This document shows, one piece after another, positions 54,928-64,000 of a stretch of DNA of 64,000 nt. The stretch is taken from assembly GCA_900642245.1 (NCBI GenBank), contig CAAAJI010000006.1, positions 110,915 to 174,914 on the forward strand, read 5' to 3'. The stretch comes from Fragilaria radians (taxonomy: Eukaryota > Bacillariophyta > Fragilariophyceae > Fragilariales > Fragilariaceae). Every line of letters begins with the position of its first letter. Positions within the stretch are counted from its first letter, which is position 1. The notes beneath the pieces were generated by a model that worked only from the letters and a program-made list of their open reading frames with translations, had not been told where the DNA came from and ran no database searches. A program made the translations under genes and the position numbers.

Positions 54928-56345
54928 TTTTGACGCAAAGAATTAACTTGATTGTGCTGGATAGCCCACCTGAATTAATCGATTACGTCGAAATTGTGTA
55001 CTTGACACCCGTTGAATGTCGTCAAGGTACGCTAAAGAATCGAATTGACAATGATTATTCAAGGTAAGTTAATGATTTTTCTTTCATACTGTACCGTACT
55101 GCATCAATTTGCAATTGCTCTACCGGTAGTGTATGCAAAGATGACCTTCCATTATTCATTATTCATTATTCACATGGCACGAATTCCTACAGAACAGAAG
55201 AGAATATCTTTCAACTTCCATTTGTGATTCTTTTTCTTCAAATAGCTTTAATTCAACCCTTCCAGCTGCAGCATCTCTGCTAACTTCCCAATTGTGGGGT
55301 ACACTAATATTTGTGCCCTGTTGTGGCAGCAAAGTCTTGCTATCAGGACCGTTGCTAATGATGCTGACATATTTGTCATAGATTAAGAGTAAGAATTACT
55401 TCTCTATGAGTGAAAGCACAAAGTGAAACACTGACTAAGTGAGATCAGCACTATTAGTTGCAGTAAGTGCCCAAAAACAGCGATGACCAAACAAGATTAC
55501 CTACTATGAACAGTGGATTATATGCATGCCCTGGTTTGTTGGAACGACGCCCTCCAGTAGTCGCATATATGTAAGGATGACATCACATATGATACAGATG
55601 ACCACACTTCTAATGTTATTGATACAATACCAATGCCAATACCAAAAGTGAAGAAATTGGATGAGTGCATCATGCTGACAAGGGCAAAAATAGGAATAGC
55701 ATGGGTGAAAATGAAAATCATATAGTGAGATATGCCAACAAAGATGAATACATATTTAGATGATCTCAATGAGAATAAGATTGACAACCAATATGCATCA
55801 CGGCTATATGATCAGAGAAGATGTGGCAAACAAATGTATTTTAAGTATGGCTTGGTTAGTTCATGGGGAAGAAACAAAAATTTATTTTTACTTTATTTCA
55901 AAGCCACAAGTAGGCTTGATTTTCTTCAAGTTCTGGGGCCCTTTAGCATGCAGTTTGATTCCTTAACCCAAGGTTTGACAAATCATAAAAGTTTCTTTTA
56001 GGGCTGGGTTAGAGGTCTAAAAAACAACGTAGAGGCCATGAGACTCAAGCAGAAGCATATGTACAATATTCCATTCTAATTTAATAATCCGTTTATACAT
56101 TGATATTATCCAATCCCTGTATTCCATCCATTGCCTGTTTGTGTTCAGCGTGGCCGGACTTGTGAGTCTATGAGTTACGTTATATAGATAGTGTACCACA
56201 GTAATATATAGGTTCAGTTTGCCTCCACTTGGATTTCTGATCGCTCAAAAATTAAAATTCCATTCGTTGTTTCATCGTGAATCTTTTTCAAGACTTTGAT
56301 TATATCGTTTCCGTAAAGACACCGGAATAGTATCAAATCTAAAGG
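54928..56345. other. Divergent intergenic, 1.4 kb
   Basis: Between the J-domain gene (-) and the RNI-type LRR gene (+). Open frames at 55518-55787 (-) and 55732-56001 (+) lack motifs. The 55500-55800 part could be old mobile-element sequence, but nothing matched a family I know. Confidence 0.35.
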
Positions 56346-58169
56346 ATGGTCATACGATATAAATTGTCAGTTTACTTCCCTTTTCTCTTATATTCTTTCG
56401 CATTGGTGAATGGGAATGGGATTCCTTTGTCAATTGATGTTTCCTATCAACCGAGAATATCAAAAGCCACATTGATGACGGCGATTCAAGAAAATTTGTT
56501 ATCTACCAACGGGCAAACAAATCATGTTTCCATCGACGTATCCTATTCGGAACTAGGTGATACTGGCTTGGCTGATTTTATGAAATTACTTCAAGAGATT
56601 CGACCTGTAGGGAGTCTTGATATTACGAGCCACATGAATCGCATCACACCTCTTGGGGCTTCATCCTTCATTCGACCTTTACTGGGAAAGGAAAATGTAG
56701 GTACCATAAAGGGAGAAACATCGTTGATTGGAGAGGAGGAAATTGAGAAGACGTCGGAATCACCAAACATTTTGCCTTTCTCAATTCGAGTCCTTGATTT
56801 AAGTTGGAATAATTTTCATCGCGAGGAGCCTGGAGCAAAGAATTGGTTGTCTGATCTTCGTGAACTTATCGAAAGCCATTCAAATTGTCCCCAAAGTTTG
56901 ATATTAAATCGTTGCTCGTTAGGGCCAGCGTCTACTAGGTCCATTGGTAAAGCAATCGCCAAGAGATTTACTGCCAATGGGATAAAGCCTCTCTCATTGC
57001 ATCTATGTGGCAATCCAGATATCGGGGATGCGGGAGCTGCAGCACTTGCTGCGGCGATTCGTGCGTCTCAATCGAAGGAGACAATCTTTACTATACTTGA
57101 CCTATCTGCTTGCAACATTGGAGATGCTGGAGCAGAAGCCTTGGCGGTTGCACTCGAGAGTCATCCCTTTTGCATTCAGAAATTAATTTTAAGCAACAAT
57201 AAGATTTCAAATTCGGGTGCGTCCTTCTTATCACGGGGGATCGCAAAATCAAATGCTCAATTAGAATTACTTGAACTTGACAATAATCCTGGTATTGGAA
57301 GTTCGGGAGCGACGGCCCTAGCTGTGACTTTTGGGAATGGGAATATTCAAACTCTTTCCCTACGAAGCTGTGACGTACAAGCTGATGGAGCTAAAGCATT
57401 TGGAGAAAGTCTCAAGACTCTCGCCACCATCAATCCTACAGGTAGGGAACTACGTGAAGTTGGCATAGATCTTAGTGGGAATCCTATTGGAATGTTGAGA
57501 AAGAAAAAGAAGGAAAGTTTTACAAACATTGCCACAGCGACGACTGCGTCCTACATGAGTTATATTGGCAAACAAATTAAATCGGGATTAAAAGATGTTG
57601 GTTTAGATACAGTTCTTTTGTCGAATTCTGCCGAAAGTGACGACGAAGAAGAGGAGCGGATGGCGGGTGATGGTTCCAATGGGTCAAGTGCTTCCGATGA
57701 ACCGATTCGATGTGGTGCTAAGGCCTTCGCTTCTACATTTGTTCTAAATGAGGAGAAAGAAAGGCATCCTAGTCAATCCGACAGTGTCACGTCATTCATC
57801 TGTAATCTAGGATTGAGGCACTGCTTTCTCGATGAGGGGGCTGCCGATGCATTGGCAGCAACAATAGTTCAGTCAGGTGACCAGTTTGGTATACAATTGC
57901 TAATCGATGCATCATTGAATCATGTGTTAGAGGACCATATGGTGCAAGCATTGAAGGGCAAGAATCGGGATGCTCTCGACGATATGGCAGAAAGACATTT
58001 AGAATGCGTAGAGGTGATTCGTGTTGCAGAACAACGTGCATCACAGGCGTCTCGATTAGTTTCCAAACGGAGTCGAGTGCAGAGTAGCGATGAGCATGAC
58101 TACGAGGGACTCCTGTACGAGGAAAATGACGAAGAGGAAGAAGATGTCGATGACGATGATTATTATTAA
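56346..58169 (+). CDS. Secreted RNI-type (NLRC3-like) leucine-rich repeat protein
   Basis: 607 aa, single exon. The signal peptide is MVIRYKLSVYFPFLLYSFALVNG. It is followed by ribonuclease-inhibitor-like LRRs of about 28 residues, for example LHLCGNPDIGDAGAAALAAA, LDLSACNIGDAGAEALAVAL and LILSNNKISNSGASFLSRGI. The repeats cover about residues 130-370, with further units near 480-540. An acidic insert (SDDEEEERMAGDG) and an acidic tail (ENDEEEEDVDDDDYY) are notable. It is of a different LRR class from the secreted protein at 37.8-39.1 kb. No membrane anchor or NACHT domain is seen. It is likely a binding scaffold in the secretory pathway. The stop is only 17 bp from that of the convergent CIA30 gene. 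Confidence 0.82.
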   Translation: MVIRYKLSVYFPFLLYSFALVNGNGIPLSIDVSYQPRISKATLMTAIQENLLSTNGQTNHVSIDVSYSELGDTGLADFMKLLQEIRPVGSLDITSHMNRITPLGASSFIRPLLGKENVGTIKGETSLIGEEEIEKTSESPNILPFSIRVLDLSWNNFHREEPGAKNWLSDLRELIESHSNCPQSLILNRCSLGPASTRSIGKAIAKRFTANGIKPLSLHLCGNPDIGDAGAAALAAAIRASQSKETIFTILDLSACNIGDAGAEALAVALESHPFCIQKLILSNNKISNSGASFLSRGIAKSNAQLELLELDNNPGIGSSGATALAVTFGNGNIQTLSLRSCDVQADGAKAFGESLKTLATINPTGRELREVGIDLSGNPIGMLRKKKKESFTNIATATTASYMSYIGKQIKSGLKDVGLDTVLLSNSAESDDEEEERMAGDGSNGSSASDEPIRCGAKAFASTFVLNEEKERHPSQSDSVTSFICNLGLRHCFLDEGAADALAATIVQSGDQFGIQLLIDASLNHVLEDHMVQALKGKNRDALDDMAERHLECVEVIRVAEQRASQASRLVSKRSRVQSSDEHDYEGLLYEENDEEEEDVDDDDYY

Positions 58170-58186
58170 TATTAAATGATCTTGCT

Positions 58187-59593
58187 TTAGACTTCATTTA
58201 TAGCCTCATAATTAGAAAGGCGACGTCTCGATATTATAATGACACTAAACACCACAATCAATCCCATGCATGCAATTGTAGCAACTATCAAATGAAAGTG
58301 TGAAGTAGTTTCTTCCTTAGATTGTCTCCATGTAAGTTCTTGCATCGGGAGGGAACCACAACCGACGGCACTTATCGACATAATCTTTAGGTCCACATCT
58401 CCAACAACACCTTCAGCCCAAATGGATATTGTTTTGATATTTTGCAATGTTTCTAGATCAGGACAATAGATAGGATCTTCCAAGCATGTCACAATTGGAT
58501 CACCCGATGCATCATCCCATCGAGATGTAAAGTCTTTGAATGGAATGATAACTTCCTCGAAGGATCCCAATGGGACTTTCAAGTTTGCCTTGTAACCAGT
58601 AGCATGATGGCCGTTGGGTAAATGAATTGTCCCGAAACTAATTCGATACCCGTCGTATTGTATCGTTGAAAAAAGTACAATCTTCATGGCAGTACAGGTC
58701 GAAATGTCAGGGTACGATCCAACCAAAGAACGAAACGTAATAAATCCAGGAGCGTGAAGGAAGGGAACTAATGCAACATTTCCATTGAAATTTGCCACAC
58801 CATTTTCGAAACTGAGATTACTAGTAGACTGACCACCCATAACAGGATCATCTAGACATTCCCAAGAATGTTTCATATTCTCGAAGGATTCCAATTCAAT
58901 TTCAGGTAAAGGTAGAGGAATTGGTTTATCATCATCAATTGTTGGACCATCACAACCGATAGCCTTGATAGTCATGATATCCAAGTGTATTTTCCCTGCA
59001 ACGCCCTCACCCCAAATAGACATTGTTTTGAGATTCTGTAAGGCACGTATTGTTGGACAATAGCGAGAATCGTCTTCACATGTTACAATTGGATCACCGG
59101 TAGCATCATCCCACTTCGCCGTGAAGTCACGAAATGGGATAGTCACATCTTGAAACTGGTCACCTAGAGTAGGTACACGAAAGTTTGCCTTGTACCCAAA
59201 CGCGAAACGACCACCGGGAACGTGAACATTCCCAAAGCTGATACGGTATCCTAAATATTCTTCATTAATTCCAGATGATCGTAAAGTCAGTTTTAATCCA
59301 TCACACATCGATACATCAGGATAGGCCTCTACATGATCACTTGTTTCCATGGTAATGAATCCAGGTACCTCGAGAAAAGGAACATTCACAACTTCACCGG
59401 TAAACGTTACAAAATCGTCGTTCATTGTAACAGTCGCATATGACTTTCCTCCCATAATTGGATCATTCTTGGCAACCCATTTATGAATGGGATTGTGAAA
59501 GTCTTCGACTACTATTGAATCAGCTGCCAAGACTTTCGAAATTAAAACACTCCCAAGAAGGACAGGAAAGATGGAAGATACGATTGTGAACAT
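58187..59593 (-). CDS. Secretory membrane protein with two CIA30 domains
   Basis: 468 aa, single exon. The signal peptide is MFTIVSSIFPVLLGSVLISKVLA. Two CIA30-type domains follow in tandem (about residues 28-210 and 230-410). Both hold the same landmarks: W-DPIMGGKSYATV / DPVMGGQSTSNL, VPFLEVPGFIT / VPFLHAPGFITF, GYRISFG twice, GYKANFRVP / GYKANLKVP, and IPFRDFTAKWDDATGDPIV / IPFKDFTSRWDDASGDPIV. A transmembrane helix (LIVATIACMGLIVVFSVIII) and a short basic tail end the protein. CIA30 is best known as a complex I assembly factor of mitochondria, with a single domain and no signal peptide. Here the topology points to the secretory route, with both domains lumenal or outside. The function is unknown. 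Confidence 0.85.
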   Translation of the reverse strand: MFTIVSSIFPVLLGSVLISKVLAADSIVVEDFHNPIHKWVAKNDPIMGGKSYATVTMNDDFVTFTGEVVNVPFLEVPGFITMETSDHVEAYPDVSMCDGLKLTLRSSGINEEYLGYRISFGNVHVPGGRFAFGYKANFRVPTLGDQFQDVTIPFRDFTAKWDDATGDPIVTCEDDSRYCPTIRALQNLKTMSIWGEGVAGKIHLDIMTIKAIGCDGPTIDDDKPIPLPLPEIELESFENMKHSWECLDDPVMGGQSTSNLSFENGVANFNGNVALVPFLHAPGFITFRSLVGSYPDISTCTAMKIVLFSTIQYDGYRISFGTIHLPNGHHATGYKANLKVPLGSFEEVIIPFKDFTSRWDDASGDPIVTCLEDPIYCPDLETLQNIKTISIWAEGVVGDVDLKIMSISAVGCGSLPMQELTWRQSKEETTSHFHLIVATIACMGLIVVFSVIIISRRRLSNYEAINEV

Positions 59594-60456
59594 CGTACTA
59601 TTTTGCCTTTATTGTGTCGGAAAAGACGTAGAAAACTGACTACTTGCATCCTAAGGAGTACGGATATGTTGCTAGGGAGTACTCAAAACGAACCAGGCAA
59701 CGCTTAGATTCAATTCCTGGATTCCTTCCCATGACGGTATTTTAAAATTCTATGAAATGACAGCTTTCTGCACCCCTCCCCCCATGAACATATTCAGTTT
59801 TGCATTGAATTTTGAAGCGTATCTTCATTATCCTAGATTTTTCATAAATATCCCTCCTATCTGTTTCTCAATATCATTTTCAAGACATAACCTAGAAAAA
59901 GGATGCTAACTTCCTTCCCCAATTTCTGGCTTTTCAGGTTGATTAATTCTCATGAATGTTTTATGGGAAGCATTGACAGACTGATGTAAGGGCAAAGTCC
60001 ATCCATGAACAGCTAGCGTAGTCCACCTTAATTTGGGGTAATGGCATGTATTCACCTCTATATATAGGCTAAGTATATTGACATTCTAGAAAATTCCTAC
60101 AATACTATCATGTTCCGACTTGACTTTCAATTGGATACAGTTTACACTATTTTCCTTTGCTCGATCATTGTTTAATTAAATCCTGAATTACAATGACTGA
60201 AAGAAAGTTTAGACGTATAAAATCAGTTTATAGGCTTTTCCATACTCCTTGAGTTTATAAAGGTTGTGTTTAACATAGGCCGTTAGCCTTAATTCTTGGG
60301 CCCTAGCTCGTAAACAAAAAAGTGTAATTCAAGGCGAATATAAATTGACACTTCGTTGCAGGGTCATAAATTTTAGGAGAAATCGAGACGGTAAGGAATA
60401 ATAGGATCTACACGATTTCTCATTGTCACAGTATATAATCAGTTTCTCGGAACTTG
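59594..60456. other. Intergenic, 0.86 kb
   Basis: Upstream of the CIA30 gene and downstream of the sugar porter, both minus strand. No other feature is recognised. Confidence 0.45.
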
Positions 60457-62339
60457 TCAAGTCAATCCCAAATTTTCATCAGATTCTGGTACAGACACGG
60501 GTGTCACACGTTCTTGAGCCAGACGAGCATCAGCGTCCAAGAGTGTATTGTCCCCAGTTATTTCAGCAAAATAAACTGTCATGTCCTCCAGGGAACGTCC
60601 TCTTGTTTCAGGTAGGTAAATATATAGAAATACGAGACAAAGGATGCATACAAAAGCCAACATCAAAAAGAAACCAGACCAAGTCATTGCATTAGCAACT
60701 GAAAGGAAGGAACTAGACATGCAGGTGGCAGCGAGTCGGTTCATAAAAGTCGCAAGTGACATAGCCTTTGCGCGGATGCTCATACTAAAAATTTCGGAGG
60801 GAATCAGCCATGCTCCAGGACCTAGTCCGATACTAAAAAATGAGAGGTATGCTGCCAAACTAATGATTGTGATAGCGGCATTTGATTGACCCAAGAAGTT
60901 AAAAGAAAGTACAAACAATGCAATCGACATTCCGAAAAGAGAAAGAAAGAACAAAGGCCTTCGTCCTACACGATCAAATAGCTTGCCTCCAATAATGATA
61001 AAAACCAATTTCACAAATCCAAGTAGGATGAGAAATCCAGTTTTCGAAAATTGACTCGTGATACCTGACTTTTCTAAGATAAAGGAAAGAAAATACTGGA
61101 TAGCATCAATGCCGACAGCTTGTTGAGCAACGGCAATTCCAATACCCAAAAGTAGCATCCGACGAATCGCGGGGGACGGTGCGAAAAGTGCATACCATCC
61201 AATGTTCTTTCCTGCTAACTCTTCGCGAGCTAGAGCATCCTTGATCTCCGATAGGATAGTAGTTACATCGAATCCTAATATGTAATCGTTGAGACATCAC
61301 AGAGAGAAGATAAATTGATATGAAAGATATCATAGGAATTATCTATATTTGACTTACCTTCTCCGTAAATTTGGCGCAGAATAGGGATAGCTTCTTCATC
61401 TCTTCCTTTGGTCACGAGCCATCGAGGGGACTCAACCATGACGCAGGTTGCCAGAAAAATCATGATGATTGGAAGTAATGATCCAATAAAAAACATACTT
61501 CTCCAAGCCATTCCGTCGCTCATTTCGCCAACTAACATACCAGAAGCAAATCCCAGAATGATGCCTAAATTGATGGCAATCTCTGACCAAGTGACCATTT
61601 CTCCTCTATGTGCTGCTGGAGAAATCTCTGCTATGTACAGGGGATCCAACTAGTATAAAAAAAGTGATAAGGTGAGTCTAGGAAAAGTCCAATGACCCTT
61701 TCTTGTCACTTACTGCAAGCCCAAAACCCACTCCCAGACCAACAAATACACGTCCGAACATTAGTGCACCGTACGTTTGTGACATGGATATTACCAATAA
61801 TCCAAACACAAAATGAACTGCTGCCACCTTGACGGATGGAAATGAATGAGTAAGTAAGTAAGGTTTTTTGTGCAAATTTACAACGTAACGTTGCGATTCG
61901 AGAGATATGTGACACTTACAACAAATGCATGGCGACGCCCCAATCGATCTGAAATAGTAAATGCTAGAATGGCTCCAATCATGGCAAAGAAATTAATGGA
62001 ACCGAAAAAGATTTCGAGTTCCAAATTCGTGAGCGACATATCTGCTTGAAGAACGGGTCCTGCACTTGTGTTCACTCCAATATCATATCCAAGATTGCAT
62101 GAATTCAAGGAGGCACATATCACCCACAGATACACTGAGCGGGTAATGGGAACCGAATACTGCGAATTATCCCCTCGGTATTCGCCAGGTTGCGAATTCC
62201 AATCGTCATCATTCTTGGCTGCAGTGGAGGCAACAACATTAAATGGGAATACTGTAGTATCATCCCCTTTATTTTTTTCTTCTGACAACGAGTATCCATC
62301 CGCAACAGGTGTTGGTGATGGAATAGACAAGGCAGACAT
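60457..62339 (-). CDS. Sugar porter family MFS transporter, four exons
   Basis: Exons 61920-62339, 61714-61827, 61358-61649 and 60457-61274; introns of 92 bp (GTAAGT...GTCAAG), 64 bp (GTAAGT...TACTAG) and 83 bp (GTAAGT...TATTAG); 547 aa. All sugar-porter signatures are visible: SDRLGRRHAFV after TM2, GRVFVGLGVGFGLA, VESPRWLVTKGR before the central loop, QQAVGIDAIQYF in TM7, FDRVGRRPLFFLSL, and PETRGRSLEDMTV after TM12. It probably moves a hexose, polyol or inositol with protons across the plasma or an internal membrane; the substrate is not readable. The N-terminal 65 residues are hydrophilic and without a signal peptide, as usual. All four exons join in frame without a stop. Confidence 0.92.
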
Positions 62340-63145
62340 TGTCTGTGGAATCTAGAGTACACAATGTCCTACCAAATAAGAGAAAGAATTGTTTCGTATA
62401 TATTATTGATAGGGCAAACGAATCCAATTTCGCTTAACGGAAACTAAATTTTGGATGTCATCTATATCCTTTTCCTTAAAGAGGTCAGCGCTAAAAACTG
62501 TCACCAAAGATGTTGTCATCACAATAACTAACAAGATCAATTTACAGAATTATCTCAAAGCATATAATCATCTTGACAAAGAGCATCTCATCACCATGTT
62601 AACCAACATTTTATGTACATCAGAACAACATGAGACTAAATGATAAGACAATTGGTGGTGTTCAACAATATTTGCACATTCAATTCAGCATAAACTAGAG
62701 ATCTTTGAAATATTTTTGTCTAAAATTTTGACATGCATCTCACTTTTCCCAGAAGTGCTACTTCTTAGTGGAACAAAGTCATTGTGCAAAAGATAATGTG
62801 GAAATTCACACTCTTTATCGGTGTATCGCTGAACTGCACTGATAGTCTTAAAGAAATTATTTATGTTTTCTCTCAAAAAAGGTAAATGCAGATTATTTTC
62901 TTGCCATGACAGATATGCAAACTAGAAATGGACCTAAGAACTCTTAGGGTCTAACAGCATCCTAACCAAAGGGCTTACTTTACGGCTTGAGGAAGAGTTC
63001 GCAAGATTTCATCACAGTACAAGTAACAGTGTACATATCCAAGGAATGGTGAGCAGAGCCAAATCGGAATACTACAAAATCTAGTACAATTTACATTTAT
63101 TACATTAACGCAGATTATTCTGTCGAAAATCTTGACATCCTTCTC
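62340..63145. other. Divergent intergenic, 0.8 kb
   Basis: Shared upstream region of the sugar porter (-) and bL9 (+). No motif is assigned. Confidence 0.45.
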
Positions 63146-63859
63146 ATGTTCTTCATTCGCTGCCTATTACTCGCAATTGTCGCCACGGCAACCCCACTTG
63201 TAAATAAGGTTTCATTTGTTCCTCCTCTATCTCCTCGTGTTACATCAGCATCAGCGACTCCATCTGCAATAATCGCATCAGGATATGGATTGGCACCTTC
63301 GACCCAATTTGGAAGAGTTAGAACTACACATCTTTTTTCTGCCAAAAAGAAATCGGTGGTTGCTACTCCTAAGAAAGTTCAGGTAAAGCTTTTGAAGCAT
63401 ATAGCAGGAACTGGACAAGCTGGTGATGTCATCATGGTTACCCCAGCGTTTTACAATAACAAATTGAGACCAACGAAAAGCGCGGAAATTATAAGTGACG
63501 ACCAAGTTCTGAAGGAAAAATTGGAAGCAAAGGCTAGACAGGATGTTATGACCTCTATCGCCAGCTCTATCAAGGATCAATTACAAGATGAATCATTTAT
63601 CTTGTCGATATCACGTAAAAGTGGACCAGAAGGCCAGCTCTTTGGAGGTATAGGACCAAAGGTGATCATGGAGGAGCTATCAAAGTGCCTCCCGAATGAA
63701 ATATGGGAATCAAAATCTGTACGCATCACTAGCTTGATCGATGAGAAAGGAAATGCGATGAAAGGTGACATCAAGCATATCGGGAAATTTTCAGCTGATA
63801 TCAGCTTGATTAAGGGAGTCGATGCGAAAGTTGCCATTGAAATCGTTGGGCATTCGTAA
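63146..63859 (+). CDS. Organellar (probably plastid) ribosomal protein bL9
   Basis: 237 aa, single exon. The core starts VQVKLLKHIAGTGQAGDVIM and continues VTPAFYNNKLRPTKSAEI, matching the bL9 N-domain (V.LL.....G..G....V..G...N.L.P...A). A helical linker leads to a C-domain with GQLFGGIGPKVI and the terminal KVAIEIVGHS. bL9 binds 23S rRNA at the L1-stalk base. The N-terminus, MFFIRCLLLAIVATATPLV, is a signal peptide followed by a Ser/Pro-rich, acid-free stretch of about 50 residues, as in diatom plastid precursors. A mitochondrial location is less likely because of the hydrophobic start. Confidence 0.88.
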   Translation: MFFIRCLLLAIVATATPLVNKVSFVPPLSPRVTSASATPSAIIASGYGLAPSTQFGRVRTTHLFSAKKKSVVATPKKVQVKLLKHIAGTGQAGDVIMVTPAFYNNKLRPTKSAEIISDDQVLKEKLEAKARQDVMTSIASSIKDQLQDESFILSISRKSGPEGQLFGGIGPKVIMEELSKCLPNEIWESKSVRITSLIDEKGNAMKGDIKHIGKFSADISLIKGVDAKVAIEIVGHS

Positions 63860-64000
63860 CATCCTATCATACTCGTAGAAACAAGTAACTAGTAGGTACA
63901 TTTGATCTCAACACTCTACTTTCTCATTTGTCAGCTGAAACGAAAAAAGTGAATAGTGAGGTGACTGCAAATAAAGTTGGGTCAAGAAGTCTAACCAAGT

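Noticed and set aside
56346..58169. NLR-type immune receptor
   Set aside because: LRRs of the RNI class are present, but there is no NACHT or NB-ARC domain, and a signal peptide points to the secretory route.

Overview
This is nuclear DNA of a photosynthetic stramenopile, most likely an AT-rich diatom. Four things point there. (1) Short spliceosomal introns of 64-111 bp with clean GT...AG ends sit in intron-poor genes. (2) Nucleus-encoded plastid proteins carry a signal peptide followed by an ASAFAP-like Phe motif: a protochlorophyllide reductase, a bL9 ribosomal protein and a GNAT acetyltransferase. (3) There is a GARP/SHAQKYF-type MYB-like regulator. (4) Decayed Ty1/copia elements resemble the diatom CoDi type. 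I cannot name the genus. There are no operons, CRISPR arrays or prokaryotic features, and I recognised no tRNA or snRNA gene.

Left part (1-25.6 kb): a copia-LTR-like fragment, a possible minus-strand gene relic, a SHAQKYF-type regulator, a PX-BAR sorting nexin (-), a SNAPC1-like protein carrying seven copies of a short motif (-), a three-exon plastid protochlorophyllide reductase (+), a gene-poor 5 kb with a 206-bp tandem duplication, a small two-exon secretory protein (-), a TPR-like protein (+) and a NUMOD3-motif protein (-).

Middle part (25.6-45.6 kb): repeat-rich. Copia relics lie at about 26.7-27.6, 30.1-32.2, 41.4-43.6 and 44.3-45.1 kb. Between them are a three-exon protein kinase (-), an SLC43-like MFS carrier (+), a three-exon PLAC8-family membrane protein (-) and a secreted plant-type LRR protein (+) followed by decayed LRR copies.

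Right part (45.6-64 kb): a dense array of genes. It holds a RING/TPR protein (+), a GNAT acetyltransferase (+), a peptidyl glycosyltransferase with an apparent frameshift (-), a mitochondrial J-domain protein (-), a secreted RNI-type LRR protein (+), a secreted double-CIA30 membrane protein (-), a four-exon sugar porter (-) and bL9 (+). Two convergent pairs have stop codons only 33 and 17 bp apart.

The genes do not form one pathway. The most unusual object is the SNAPC1-like protein with a seven-fold repeated S-[IVL]-G-R-x-A-L-x-x-L-L motif. I found no convincing new multi-gene system. Splice sites were read by eye from GT/AG ends and frame continuity; none is backed by transcripts.
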